Source of the DNA: Eukaryota sp. TZLM1-RC
Taxonomy: Eukaryota; Metamonada: BaSk clade
Assembly: GCA_040285825.1 (NCBI GenBank)
Contig: JAUPSS010000003.1
Location: 558,001 to 622,000 of the forward strand
Length of the DNA: 64,000 nt
Direction: 5' to 3'
How positions within the stretch are numbered: the stretch's first letter is position 1; every line of letters begins with the position of its first letter. The notes below the pieces were generated by a model. That model saw only the letters and a list, made by a program, of their open reading frames with translations, searched no databases and was not told where the DNA came from. The position numbers were made by a program, and so were the translations under genes. Below, one piece after another: positions 29,391 to 40,418 of the stretch.

Positions 29391-30629
29391 TTAAATAAAC
29401 TTTAGGCAATCTTTGAAGCGGGTGAAATAATGATTAATATCGTATGTTTTTTGCTCAATAAAACTGAATATCCTAATGCAAAACCACAGCTTATTATTTG
29501 GCTCTTTTTCACCTACAACAACTATTCTACATCCACAAGATCTACATATACCATTTAAACACTTATTACAATCTTGCTTACAATAACAAGGCTCCAGTGT
29601 GGATAGAATTACCTTGGGAGAAAAACAAATTGAAATATGAAGTAAATAGGTTGCAGGTTCTACAAACGAACAGTTAGTGCCCAACTTATCGATACTATCA
29701 ATTTGATCAAACAAGTCGATTGAACAAGTATTTTCTAAAGGAATCATCAGAAACCACGGACTTTGGTCTACTGCTCTGAGAAGAGATGGTAATGATAGTA
29801 CTTCACGAAATCTAGCATGATTTTTGATTGGTAAAGGAGATACAAATCTTGGAATGGAGAAGACTTGATTACATTTAAAAAGTTCATTAATGTCCAATTC
29901 ATCAAACACAATACCCTCATGAATAGGAAACAAACTTGTCTCCACAAGAACAGTGTCCAATTTGCAATGTTCGTCTGTTAACTTTAGCAATGTTCTGCAA
30001 CTGCACACTTGACAGGTCCCAAATTGACATTTTGCGCAGAAATTCGTTGAACAGTAATTATTGTCAATTGTTTCACATGTGCAAACAGAACCATTAGAGC
30101 TTATTGCAAAGGGGGTGTTGGGTTTAACACCTTTTTTCAACCTGCAAAGAGTCAGTACAGACCAAATATTAAGGGAGTGATCAAGATCTGGTAGGAGTTT
30201 TCTTATGCATTTTTGGTCGCGTGAATTATGTAAGTAATCAACAAAATGGTCCAAATCTGAGAATTGTTGCTGCTGGAGATCAAGCATGTACAAATGACGA
30301 CTTCGTTTTGCATCGGGTATATCTCTTGTGAAACCCATCGGCTTCTCATTTCTGGTCTTCAGAGGGGCTTTTGATTTCTTCTTTTGAGAGTTGTTGGTGT
30401 ACTTCTTAGACGATTGACCTGGATTATCATTAATTTCACCCAGGAATGTCTTCAACATTACCAATAGCTGTGATAGCTCTTCTGAACACAGTGGTTGTAA
30501 TGAAAGTTGCTGGAGGAACAGATTGAGTTCACTTTCATTCATCAACAGTAGATTCTTGATGATTGATGAGGGAAGCCCCCTGAGCACGTTAAACACAACA
30601 CTTAAATCATCTAGAGTTGATTGAGACAT
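29391..30629 (-). CDS. Cysteine-rich protein of unknown function
   Basis: A protein of 412 aa if it starts at 30629 (MSQSTLDDLSVVFNVLRGLP). The same frame is open further to 30839, but that part contains a duplicated 10-codon stretch and is probably leader. Two Cys clusters are seen: CTCETIDNNYC..NFCAKCQFGTCQVCSC in the centre and CYCKQDCNKCLNGICRSCGC near the C-terminus. Both share a C-x-x-C-x-x-G-x-C-x-x-C-x-C ending and look like paired metal-binding modules. An N-terminal helical region and a basic KKKSKAPLK segment precede. No family recognised. Confidence 0.75.
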   Translation of the reverse strand: MSQSTLDDLSVVFNVLRGLPSSIIKNLLLMNESELNLFLQQLSLQPLCSEELSQLLVMLKTFLGEINDNPGQSSKKYTNNSQKKKSKAPLKTRNEKPMGFTRDIPDAKRSRHLYMLDLQQQQFSDLDHFVDYLHNSRDQKCIRKLLPDLDHSLNIWSVLTLCRLKKGVKPNTPFAISSNGSVCTCETIDNNYCSTNFCAKCQFGTCQVCSCRTLLKLTDEHCKLDTVLVETSLFPIHEGIVFDELDINELFKCNQVFSIPRFVSPLPIKNHARFREVLSLPSLLRAVDQSPWFLMIPLENTCSIDLFDQIDSIDKLGTNCSFVEPATYLLHISICFSPKVILSTLEPCYCKQDCNKCLNGICRSCGCRIVVVGEKEPNNKLWFCIRIFSFIEQKTYDINHYFTRFKDCLKFI

Positions 30630-30686
30630 TACAATAGTACGTGAACTGTTGTGCAGGCAAATTATAATACAACTGTTTACACTCTT

Positions 30687-30746
30687 CTCATCTCCTCTCA
30701 CTTGATAGATGTTTTTCTCATCTCCTCTCACTTGATAGATGTTCTT
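30687..30746. repeat. Two 30-bp tandem repeats upstream of the Cys-rich gene
   Basis: Two consecutive 30-bp units (CTCATCTCCTCTCACTTGAT...) differing by one base, in the presumed leader of the minus-strand gene. Confidence 0.9.
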
Positions 30747-30839
30747 CGAAATAGCTTGCATTTGAAATAACTGTTGGTAAGGACAATGTAATGTATGAAG
30801 TCTCTTTCTTATTTCAATGCAAAAATTGAAAAATGCCAC

Positions 30840-31531
30840 AAAATCTTTGTAGTAAAAGATAAAAAACTAAAACTATAAGAAAATTATGAAGACTGACTAC
30901 CATCACTCTCCTCTACATAGTAATCTACAACCGCCGATATAAAATGTTGATATATGCTGAATTGTGACTATTCCGTATCTTGTCGTTTGCATTAGATTTT
31001 ATCTACAATGATCAAATCGACATATCAAAAAGTCAAAGAATGGTGAAAAACTCAGAGAGAACCTATCATTTAAACATTTAATGACTGTTATAGATCGAAA
31101 CTATTTTGATTAAGCAACATCTAAATTGACAAATGTAGAATCAGTGAAGTAGAAATTTTTGTGTGTCCTGTTTCTATATGAAGCCAAATAGGAATCATCA
31201 TGGGAATCTGGGAAATGTGCTGAAAGTGTTTAGAATATTGTACTGATCTTATATCCTGCTGTGGTGACACACTTGTTATGTGGATTTGTCTTGTAGTAGA
31301 AAAACCAGTACAATCTACTGGTATCCCTCAAAAATATCAATTGTTGGAATTTCATGCTCTCATAGACAAAGAACTTGTGTGTTTTATTTCAATTTTAACA
31401 AAAAACAAGAATAAAAAACAATAATTATTCAAGTATTTTGGTCACCAAAAGATCAAAGAGAAAATTACAAAAATGGTCACGTTTGAGCTCTCCCTCTTTC
31501 AAATCTAGTCACATTTTGATAACTAACTTCG
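30840..31531. other. Divergent intergenic region
   Basis: About 690 bp of AT-rich DNA between the start of the Cys-rich gene and the Fanzor relic. No coding or RNA feature seen. Confidence 0.45.
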
Positions 31532-34036
31532 ATGAAAATTATCAAATGTGGTTTGATAAATTTAATTCCTGACCAAAATATTCAAACAATAATTGAATCA
31601 ATGGTTATCAACATTGACAAAATTGTTCGAAGAACTTACTTAATGATGAAACTTCATTATTTGTTTTGTTTTGAAAAGTGCGATGAACCAGTATTACTGT
31701 CAAAAGAGCTGATAGAAGCAACTATATGGGTAGTAAAAAATGTGATAGAAAATATTGTGCTTTGATCTTGAACAAAGATGAAAGAGCCAAAATGGAGGTT
31801 GATACTTGACTTCAAGGGCTATACAAGAGTGTTTCTGGTAAACCACCAGGTCAAACTGCTCAAACTTTGAGACGTATGATTACCCTCGGTTACCCTCGAT
31901 CTATTTTTGCCACTGGTTCATTATTGCTTTGGAAGTCAAAAAAAATCTTATTTCACCAGACAACTACGAAATGGTGTAACCTATCTTTCGGATGTTTGAA
32001 CATGAACTAAATAGTATTCAAACTGTTGACTTTTGTTGAGTATCAGTATCATGCTTGAAAAATTTCTGATTGTTATAAGTAATCCACTCAGAATTCAAAA
32101 ATTTGTTGAGGATTACGTGGTTCAAGAACTTGAGGATAAACAAGAGGAGTCAAACAAAGAAGTTGAAAAATGGAACTCATTACTTTTGGATTTGCAAACT
32201 TCTGATGAGGATTCATTATCAGAGTTTTTATCAAATTCCAGCAGGGACAAAGAATAAGATCAGAAAATTGTGAACACACTAAAAACGTTAACAACAGATT
32301 CCTGTGAATCCCCATTGGAAAAATTCAAGAGTGCCCTTTTACACCAGGTCAAACACCAGTTGTTGGCAAGATACAAATCAATGAAATCATTGTTCGTGTA
32401 TAATCAAAAACTTGAAAACATTTTCACTTCAACAGAATGCAAAACTGTAAATGACATGCTTCAGCCAATAAATTTCAATTTGACCACCCCAAAATCCAAG
32501 TTAAAGAAAGGAAAGCCTAATTTACCTAATATATTTTATGATATACAGGTACATTGGGAAAAAAATCTTAAAAGATCTTTGATACTAATGGCGGACGTCA
32601 GTCGTATTTCTGAAGAATTGTTTAAAAACGCTGAAGGGGGAAAAACCTAATCATTTATTCATTTACAACGTTTCTATTATCAGAGCATCCCTTTCTCCAG
32701 CGTATATGTGGGTTGAAACCAGAAGTATGCAAATCATTATTAATCAATCAAGAAAACTGTCTGGTGAATCCAGTGTACTTCCCATCACAGAGTTTGATGA
32801 TACTCAAGAAAGTGATGATCAAACGATTGACGTTGATTAAATAAATCTCAACACATCGAAAGAAGTACTCAACATGCAGCATAGTGCCATGACCAAAAAT
32901 ACTAATGGTTCCTTTTTTGACGACAGTGTTCTGACAGATGGCTTTGGAGTTTCAGTTCAACACAAGAGGAATGATTTGAAAAAATGTAAAGACAAACAAA
33001 AAGAAAGCGATGAATTATATAATCATGATCTTTGTGCAGACGAACTGAATTCATTAAAAGGTGAGGTCATTGCTGGAATAGACCCTAATGAATATGATAC
33101 CAAACTGGTATCAGTATCAGAAACTCCTATTCCAACAGAAATTCCTCACCAAATCAGTCAATCACATACTGCTGGGATGAGTAATACTGAGTCCAAAGGA
33201 ATTAATATGACTGAAGCAGATAGAAAAAAATTAGAAAAAAAAATGATTTAATGAAAAAAGAGACAAACTAATTATTGAATACCTGACAAATTAGCAGAAT
33301 ATTCCCAAAAAAAACTTTGAATCTCAGCAATTCAAGGAGCACATTAAAATGAAATTACTCCACGATGAATTGCTCTCTCCCATTTACCAAGACCGTCTCT
33401 TTAGGCGCCACACTCTATACAAATATATAAATAAACAAAAGAGTGACGCTGCCTAGGTTAACCGATAAAAAGCAAAGTTGAAGGCTGATGCTCAAAATAT
33501 TGTAATTGGTTTTGGTAATTGGGACGCTGAGACAAACCGCAAAGGTAAAATCAGCACAATTAGAGGTGTTGGGCTAAGAAGAATTCTGAGAAAAGCTGGT
33601 ATAAAAGTATACTTGGTAGACGAGTATCGTACCAGTAAGAGATGTGGTGCTTGTGTTGAGCATCATGGCGAAGGAGATACCAAATGCGATGTAAAGGTCA
33701 AAGATCCAAATGCCTATAAGAGATTCAAATGTAAGAAGAAGAGGTTAAAGAATGACTTGCGAGTGGCTAAAAAACAGTATCATGAAGTTGATTCTATTCA
33801 AAATCTTGAAAACAAAATTGAAGAAGTTAAACACAATTGGAATCTAAAAAAAAGACGATGTCAAACTAGTCCCATGCCACGGACTGCTCCAATGTTAAAA
33901 CAGTGAATGCGGCGTCTATTGGGATAGGGACGTTAACAGTGTTCTGAACATGTACAGGATTACGTACTCTCATATTCATGATAATTGTAGACCAATGGTA
34001 CTGCAACGACCAGTGAGTGTGGGAAAGAATGTTTAG
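31532..34036 (+). pseudogene. Fanzor (eukaryotic TnpB-like RNA-guided nuclease), near full length but broken
   Basis: Pieces in different frames follow Fanzor1 order: an N-terminal helical segment (KIVRRTYLMMKLHYL, 31532-31765); helical parts at 32033-32650; SFFDDSVLTDGFGVS and AGIDPNEYD (RuvC-I with its Asp, 32874-33251); FKEHIKMKLLHDELL ... RRHTLYKYINKQKSDAA; IGFGNWDAE (RuvC-II area), VYLVDEYRTSKRCGAC (33478-33700); a charged linker; and, in another frame, NSECGVYWDRDVNSVLNM (second Cys pair region and RuvC-III, ~33895-33955). Fanzors are RNA-guided DNA endonucleases related to IS605/IS607 TnpB. At least three frame changes and several stops make this copy inactive. It ends about 110 bp before the bZIP start. 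Confidence 0.75.
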
Positions 34037-34142
34037 ATTTTTAGTATTAAGATTAATTAGTATGGATAGAAACATGTATATTTTGAGATCAACTCGATTC
34101 ATCTTCATTCCTTCACACATTACATTTCTGTCACATTATCAT

Positions 34143-35171
34143 ATGTCTTTGGATGAAGACATTCTTGATGGAGATATACCACTGTCGCCTCTTTCCCCTC
34201 TCAGTCCTTTTTGCTTCTCACAATCTTCACTGTCCTCACAGCCTTCAAAGGATACAGATACTCCTGTACAGTCTGCAACGATTCCTGATGCTGCCACTTC
34301 TACAACCACGGCCTCAAACCCAATAAAAGACCAATCAACAACATCTACCACAACCCCTTCTGACTCTTCTCTTGTTCACCCTGGTACATACCCTTCTATT
34401 TCAAACTTTTCTACTCAATGGTCCCATTTTCCTTATTTTCAACCTAACTGTGCGCCCTTTCCATTTCCTCAACCACCTCCTCCAGGAACCCAACCAGTGC
34501 AGATTCCTTTCTTTCCTTTCCCTGCATCTCCTTACGTGAACCCTGAACCCACAATACCAGCGACGACAGATATTACCCCTTCTACAACCCCTACCGTTTC
34601 AGCACCGCAGTCTCAGGAAGCCAAACGACCAAGAAAGAGGAAATCTTCAGAACTATCCCCAACACTTCTTTCTATCTCAAAATATAAGCAATTAGTTTCT
34701 GAAGGAAAAGATGAGCTTGAAGTAGTTGAAATGATCTTAAACAATCCAGACGGCTGTACTTCTCAGCAGTTGAATGAGTTAAAGAAAAGGAGAAGATTGT
34801 TAAAGAATAGAAATTCTGCTTCTCTCTCCAGAGCTAGGAGGAGGTGTGAATTTGATGTCATGAAAAAGGAATTGACTCAACTTAAACAACAATATGAATC
34901 TTTAAAGCAACAAAATTTAATATTAAGTCAAGAAAATCGACATTTGCAACAGACTGTTGGTTATTTTCAGCAGTGGATTCAAGCAGTGTCAAATAGTGGA
35001 ATATCATCAAAGACACCACCTGCTCCTTCCTCATTAATTGACCAGAAAGAAAATCCGAAAACCTCAATCGTTCCATATGAGAAACCAAGGAAAGAACCAA
35101 GAACAGAAATGTCTAACAATTGTTTGTTTGGTGAAGTGGAAGAGGAAGGATTGGATTTGGAAGAAACGTAG
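34143..35171 (+). CDS. bZIP transcription factor
   Basis: A protein of 342 aa from the Met at 34143 (MSLDEDILDGDIPLSPL); the frame is open upstream to 34017 but that part follows Fanzor sequence and is probably leader. Residues ~20-190 are Ser/Thr/Pro-rich, an activation-domain-like composition, with KRPRKRKSS as a possible nuclear signal. From about 214 the basic region (KKRRRLLKNRNSASLSRARR) contains the N-x-x-A-x-x-S-R signature of bZIP factors, followed by a heptad zipper (LTQLKQQYESLKQQNLILSQ...) to about 290. Position NxxASxSRxRR resembles the ATF/CREB3-ATF6 group, but assignment to a subfamily is not secure. Confidence 0.88.
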   Translation: MSLDEDILDGDIPLSPLSPLSPFCFSQSSLSSQPSKDTDTPVQSATIPDAATSTTTASNPIKDQSTTSTTTPSDSSLVHPGTYPSISNFSTQWSHFPYFQPNCAPFPFPQPPPPGTQPVQIPFFPFPASPYVNPEPTIPATTDITPSTTPTVSAPQSQEAKRPRKRKSSELSPTLLSISKYKQLVSEGKDELEVVEMILNNPDGCTSQQLNELKKRRRLLKNRNSASLSRARRRCEFDVMKKELTQLKQQYESLKQQNLILSQENRHLQQTVGYFQQWIQAVSNSGISSKTPPAPSSLIDQKENPKTSIVPYEKPRKEPRTEMSNNCLFGEVEEEGLDLEET

Positions 35172-35310
35172 TTGACTTCATTGAAATTGAATTCAAGATT
35201 TTATTTTCTAAAATATAAAAAAATTATTTGGATATTATGATTAATGTTTTTAAAAATAAATGAAAATACTAAATTTAATTATTGAATTTTAAGACTAAAA
35301 CTATTTAAAA

Positions 35311-36954
35311 CTATTTTCCGTAAGGATTATCAGCACTAAACATTCCAGGTCTTTTACCTTTACTTTTTCCCTTCTTCCCTGCAAAGACAGATAAATCGAC
35401 TGCAGGAGGTGTCTGAAACCCAAAACCTTTTGCCACACCAACCAAATCTAAAGAATTAACATCAAAAACATTTTTTAGGCTATGGGAAGCATAAGCTTGG
35501 ATATACGCTCTGAAGCCATCTCTTGCAGACTTGTGAAGAGCAAAGTTCTTTGAAACAAGCCGCTCTATCTGAAGTTGTAAACTTTTTTGAAGTTTGTTCT
35601 TGGGTAATTCAAATTCAAACAAAGGAACTCTTGCCTTTTTCAAAAATTTCAAAAATTCCAACTCTGAAGGCATTAAAAATAACAACGCCTTTCCTGCATT
35701 GTTTCCTCCCCTTCCTGTTCTTCCAACTCTATGAATGTACTCCCTAGGATCATCAGGAGGATCGTACTGCAAGATCCAATCAACTGAAGGAATGTCAAGA
35801 CCTCGAGCAGCAACATCAGTACACAACAAGATACCAGATTCAGCGTTGATAAAGGAAAAAAAGGTTTGAGTTCTTTTTTGTTGCTTTTGCTTTCCATGAA
35901 GAGCCATCACTGGAAAATCAATGTAATTGAACAATTCTGAATAAAAAGCAACGGCTGCACAAGTAGAAAAAAACACAATTACCTTTTTCTTCTTGTTTTT
36001 CCTCAAAAAGGTAAATAACAACAATAAACGCATTTCGCCAGGACAAACGACATAGCCTTGCTCCAGTCCATCAACTGTGGCTTCGTCTCTGTTATCGTCA
36101 ACCCCCACATAGACAACTTCTTTAGGACGGAGGGCAAGTTTAGCAAGGGTGTTTACTTTGTCTGTTTGAGTAGCAGAAAAGAAAAGAGTCTGTCGATCTC
36201 TAGGTAACTTTTTTATAATAGACTTCATTTCTTGCTCAAATCCCACATCAAGACATCTATCGGCCTCGTCCACCACAAAAAGAGACAACCTTGAGTAGTT
36301 AAAGCCTTCAGTGTTGTTCAAATGATCCAAGACCCTTCCCGGGGTACCTACAACCAGATTAACCCCCTTTCGAAGTTTATCAGCTTCCACATTACGATTG
36401 GCACCTCCCATTACAAGGCCATGGGTGTGTGAAAACCCTGTGAGGAGGTCCCTCGCCACACCATAAATCTGAAGAGCAAGTTCTCTAGTAGGGGATAAGA
36501 TTAAGACAGCAGTTCCATGGCGATGATTGAACCCTCCACGGTGAAGGATTTCAAGTGCAGGGAGAAGAAATGCCAGTGTCTTTCCAGAACCTGTTCTAGC
36601 AGAGCCAAGAATATCCTTTCCAGATAAGGAAGGGGCTAGTGATTGTGCTTGGATCTTGGTCATAACTTCCATGCCCATTGTGGATAGCGATTGTTTGATT
36701 TTTTCTGAAATATCAAGAGAATCAAAACGAACAGGTGTAAAGATAGAAGAGTCATTGGAGGGAGTGGTAGTGGTAGTGGATGTTTCAGTAGACGAACCCA
36801 TGGCACCCTGCTCGGTTTCCAGATTGGAAGGAGTAGGATCTTCAACAGGAGAAGTTTCAGGCAAAGACACATGCTCCACCGAAGAAGTGTCTTCCTCGAC
36901 CTTACGAGGCTTCTTGGAAGTACTCCTTGATCTGGTCCTTCGTGTTGAAGGCAT
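35311..36954 (-). CDS. DEAD-box RNA helicase HAS1/DDX18
   Basis: A protein of 547 aa from the Met at 36954 (MPSTRRTRSRSTSKKPRK, a basic nucleolar-type N-terminus); an in-frame Met at 37014 would add 20 residues. Motifs in order: Q-motif area TKIQAQSLAP, Walker A SARTGSGKT (~118-126), PTREL, GG, TPGRVLDH, VDEADR, SATQ, ARGLDIP and HRVGRTGRGG. The phrases GVDDNRDEATVDGLEQGYVV and LNYIDFPVMALHGKQKQ, and a C-terminal HSLKNVFDVNSLDL, are specific to HAS1/DDX18 among DEAD proteins. It acts in nucleolar ribosomal RNA processing, with 60S as well as 40S effects, and so shares a pathway with RRP5. Confidence 0.95.
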   Translation of the reverse strand: MPSTRRTRSRSTSKKPRKVEEDTSSVEHVSLPETSPVEDPTPSNLETEQGAMGSSTETSTTTTTPSNDSSIFTPVRFDSLDISEKIKQSLSTMGMEVMTKIQAQSLAPSLSGKDILGSARTGSGKTLAFLLPALEILHRGGFNHRHGTAVLILSPTRELALQIYGVARDLLTGFSHTHGLVMGGANRNVEADKLRKGVNLVVGTPGRVLDHLNNTEGFNYSRLSLFVVDEADRCLDVGFEQEMKSIIKKLPRDRQTLFFSATQTDKVNTLAKLALRPKEVVYVGVDDNRDEATVDGLEQGYVVCPGEMRLLLLFTFLRKNKKKKVIVFFSTCAAVAFYSELFNYIDFPVMALHGKQKQQKRTQTFFSFINAESGILLCTDVAARGLDIPSVDWILQYDPPDDPREYIHRVGRTGRGGNNAGKALLFLMPSELEFLKFLKKARVPLFEFELPKNKLQKSLQLQIERLVSKNFALHKSARDGFRAYIQAYASHSLKNVFDVNSLDLVGVAKGFGFQTPPAVDLSVFAGKKGKSKGKRPGMFSADNPYGK

Positions 36955-37282
36955 TGGAAAGTGTGTAAGTGAAAATACTTGTTTTAAATTGAACCTTTCG
37001 CTGACCTTTTTCACTTTGTATTATGTTCTGTCACAATTTACTATATCTCGTTAGCTGAAACACTTCTTTTTTCGAAAATTTGTCCACGAATCGGTCTAGT
37101 TTGACACAATGGTCTTAGTGGACCTGTTTAACTGTTAAGATAGTCTTCATCTTAACTATAAACATCTTTTTATAGATATTGTTCGAGGAATTCGTCCCAG
37201 AAATTTTACAATAAAATGATTGAATAATTTTTTGAGTACTAGAAAGGTACACGTGCATCAGCTGTACAACATGATATCTACA

Positions 37283-37672
37283 TTAGCTGTTTTGTTTGGA
37301 CGAAATTGCATGAACCAAGATTTCCTCTAAAAAATCTTGATCTGCCCGCTGCCTAGCTAAAGCTTCTCTTATTCGATTGAAAAACCGAAATAATCTATTA
37401 GTAATGGCAAATTGAATCCGAGAGCGCCATAAAAAGATATTAAATCTTTTCATTGTATTTTCTAGAAATATTTTTTGGAAGTCATTCAAAAAAATTGCTG
37501 CTTCTGCTGATAGTCTTCCGTTTATCGAAAATGGAAAAGCAATAAAAACAAGAGGTCTATTTCTATCAGCATTAGCTTCTTCGATATCTTTGTCATATTT
37601 TCTATGTTCTTCTTTAGCTTTGAATTCAAGAACACTTACAGGATTAAGATTTATTCTTTGAACCAAAGGGGA
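37283..37672 (-). mobile_element. LINE subfamily C 3' fragment
   Basis: A 127-codon frame (VLEFKAKEEHRKYDKDIEEA ... FLEEILVHA) matching the nested element at 1963-2492 and the piece at 53640-53990. The endonuclease core is cut off at the 5' side. It lies about 330 bp upstream of HAS1's start. Confidence 0.7.
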
Positions 37673-37810
37673 AAAAATTTAGAATAATACGTTTAGCTTC
37701 TCACAAAGGTTCTAAATTTCTTGAGGTGCCTTCACAAACCACTGAAAAAGAAAAGAAAATCAAACAATCCTTTTTTGATACATTGTTTATTCAAACAAAA
37801 TTATAAAAAA

Positions 37811-38300
37811 CTAAAAAACAAACTCCTCATACTCCACATCTACTATAGAAAACTTACCTACAGCTTTTTTTTCATACAATTTTCCTAGTGGTAACAACGA
37901 GCTAGAAACAAGACTATACATTCCCTTAAAAATAGAATATACAATTCTGTTTTGCCAAAAGGTTCGGTCAAATATTCTTCCAGTTCCATTTTTGCCAATA
38001 GATGAGAAACCGTCCAACAAGGATGACACAGTTTTACCCAAGGTTCCAAATTAAGAAAAAGCAAAAGGACTAGATCAGATTATTGATTTTTTCTGTGTAC
38101 TCAATAATTTTCGCCTCTTCTGCTCTCCGTAAAGGTGAATTTTAAGATTGAGCCAGTTTTTCATTTGAGATGTTTGATACATCAGTAGATCTTACATCAA
38201 TAATGGTCATTGATCCATCAAGTCCGGGAACTAGCACATCACCACGGTTGTCACCAAAAAAATTTCTGTCAGGTTCATCAGCAAAATTTGAAAACAAAGG
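37811..38300 (-). mobile_element. LINE subfamily D 3' fragment, decayed
   Basis: The last 76 codons are open (37811-38041; RTFWQNRIVYSIFKG ... VDVEYEEFVF). Upstream, with stops and shifts, RGDVLVPGLDGSMTIIDVRS can be read at about 38180-38245, the endonuclease-like core. It is closest to the copy at 40419-40996. Confidence 0.65.
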
Positions 38301-38379
38301 TTCTAAAAAAATCAAAAAACGAAATGAAAAGTGACAAAACCAGAGAAGTACAGTTGAAGGGTACTAAAATATGCCCTGT

Positions 38380-38745
38380 CGAAAACGCAGACAACTACTC
38401 GAAAAAATAGCTGAAAAGCCCCTCATCAGCATTGATCTGGGCTAATCTAGATTATGTGGTTACTTCTTAAATGATAATCAATGTGGACTTATCCCTTGTC
38501 CAACTGGCGGGAGATACATGACAAAACCTTCACCCAGTCAACACTCCGTCAACCAATATTCGAACTAATGGAATTTGGTGAGGAGGAAATACTTGGAAAG
38601 TAATCACCAGAAATGGAAAATAATTAAATTTGATAACCTGGCTGGAAAGATACATCTGCCCAGAAGCTTTGTGGAGGAGATGAATGGGGAACCTGAACAA
38701 ACAGAAACTAAAACATTTGAAAAACTTCCATTTTTAATTTTGTAA
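38380..38745 (+). pseudogene. Possible HSP70-family ATPase relic
   Basis: Around 38420-38530 one frame reads KPLISIDLG, a TAA, then SRLCGYFLNDNQCGLIPCPT and GGRYM. This resembles the first phosphate-loop region of HSP70 proteins (IDLGTTxSCVGxFxNxxxxIIPNxxGxRxxPS) with one codon mutated to stop. The downstream text (RRKYLESNHQKWKIIKFDN) could correspond to the GRK-F ... W-x-F/K-V region but is weak. If correct it is a heavily decayed fragment. Chance resemblance is possible. Confidence 0.25.
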
Positions 38746-39646
38746 CTAGTTTTGCATGTAGTCAGTCTATTATTTTATTTTCACTTTTTTTCAAAATTTT
38801 TGAGACCAATGTATAAATGCATTAATAGCAATTGGTAAATCCACTTAGATGCATCAAGTTGCGAGGCTTTGTTCTGTGAAAGCAGTAGGTGTATTTAAGT
38901 GAGGTAGCCCATTGATGAAGATCATGATTGTCTTTGTCAAATGATGCTACATGTCTCTTACAGCCTGTGAGTAGACACTGAGGGAGTTGAAAACAGGAGT
39001 GAATTTCACAGGGGAATGTATGATATGTGAAATTCACCGTAAGACTCCAAAGAAATTTTGCAAATTTTATATAAATGAGTAAAAAAGATTAGAAAAAAGT
39101 TGTTCACCGTATGATTATATTTTCAGACTAAACGACAACAGTGGATGAGCAATGTTATTTCTTAAATGGTCACCAAATCCATCCGCAAAAAAACCTATTC
39201 TTATTCTTGAAGGTTCAACGAAGCCACATAGTTTAACGCAGAGTATTAAACAGTAAGCACAACACTTGTTTTTAGGCAATCCAAACTAACCTTTTACATG
39301 TTCTTCATTATCATCATCTTTTGCTTTGAAAACATCTTTTTTCAATTCCTGTTAATAGCAGGTCTACTATAATGTAATATTTTAGATACAAAATTCACCA
39401 ATGATAAAGTACTCAAGTTTAAATCACATCAAAGTAATTCTAGTATAGTCAATGGAGATTTCTTGCACATTCACCATCTAAAATAAGATTCACTAAAAAG
39501 TTGTCATTCTTCCAACTGAAATGCTCAATTCAGGGAATGGTTGTCATGGATGTAGATACCAATGGCATTAAGTCATCTTGTTGTTTGGCCCTTGAAAGAA
39601 TTGTAATTGTATAAGAAATGAAAAGAGACCGAAAACAATATTTTAA
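38746..39646. other. Gene-poor interval
   Basis: About 900 bp with no convincing coding signal (one 71-codon minus-strand frame at 38822-39037 looks incidental). Confidence 0.45.
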
Positions 39647-40366
39647 TTACACGAAATAACTAGCCTTAGGCTTTCTGCTTGAAACTAGGAATCCCAACGC
39701 CTTTTCAACAACATCCAAGGCTTCAATTTCTACCTCAAACTCTTTCAGTAACATTCCCATTGCTCTTTTCAAAGAGTCCTTCACCTCACCATAGACATCA
39801 AGAACACTGTGAGCATCTCTAACAACCAAGCAGTGAGCTAGTGATCCATATAAGGTAGATTTTATCATTATGGCAGCAGGAAGAGCATGAAGAGAAAATC
39901 TCTGGGGCAACATTGGGAGGTTGGTAGTGGAAGAGGACAAGGAACTCAGTGCAGGAAGAAGATCAGAGAACAAAAGTTGGGAAATTGAATAGATTTGTGT
40001 TTTGTAATTTAAAAGATAATTGGCCAAATACCAATCCAATTCAGACGCTTCTTTGAGAAGTGTTGAACAGATTAACAAGGAATAGTCTGGGAAGTGGTAA
40101 AGGGAAATAGCTGGCTGGTTATTGTATTTTATGGTTTGTTGATAAATATTGATACTTGATGGGTCGGACCGTAAAGTATTAGCGAATGCAGTTGCGAGAG
40201 AAACCCCAATATCACCAGATGTTGCAAGAATATGCTTGACTTCTGTATATTGTGGTAATTCTGGTAAGACAGGAGGAGAAGATTGGTCTTCTTCCAGAGC
40301 ATCAAGTACTATTGGATGATATGTGACTGTGGGAGTAGCTTGTTGGAGAAAGATCGAGACGGACAT
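39647..40366 (-). CDS. Proteasome assembly chaperone 1 (PSMG1)-like protein
   Basis: A protein of 239 aa. LYHFPDYSLLICSTLLKEAS, then a segment YKTQIYSISQLL, and later LHALPAAIMIKSTLYGSL followed by a helix (DVYGEVKDSLKRAM) follow the order of PSMG1/PAC1 (FYHL...FLC, ...ITILT, ...DLPAAVLSYCQ...). PAC1 with PAC2 builds the proteasome alpha ring in the cytosol. The similarity is by eye, over a diverged family, so treat it as probable only. The gene starts 53 bp from a LINE fragment on the other strand, which must have displaced or become its promoter region. Confidence 0.5.
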   Translation of the reverse strand: MSVSIFLQQATPTVTYHPIVLDALEEDQSSPPVLPELPQYTEVKHILATSGDIGVSLATAFANTLRSDPSSINIYQQTIKYNNQPAISLYHFPDYSLLICSTLLKEASELDWYLANYLLNYKTQIYSISQLLFSDLLPALSSLSSSTTNLPMLPQRFSLHALPAAIMIKSTLYGSLAHCLVVRDAHSVLDVYGEVKDSLKRAMGMLLKEFEVEIEALDVVEKALGFLVSSRKPKASYFV

Positions 40367-40418
40367 TTCTTGGTGACACTGGTTTGCAAATGCTTTTTGT
40401 GTTTAAAATTATTATGTT

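Noticed and set aside
38210-38410. A 66-codon plus-strand ORF
   Set aside because: It starts inside reverse-strand LINE sequence and has no independent support.
38822-39037. 71-codon minus-strand Cys/His-containing ORF
   Set aside because: Spacing of Cys and His does not form a zinc finger pattern and no neighbour supports it.
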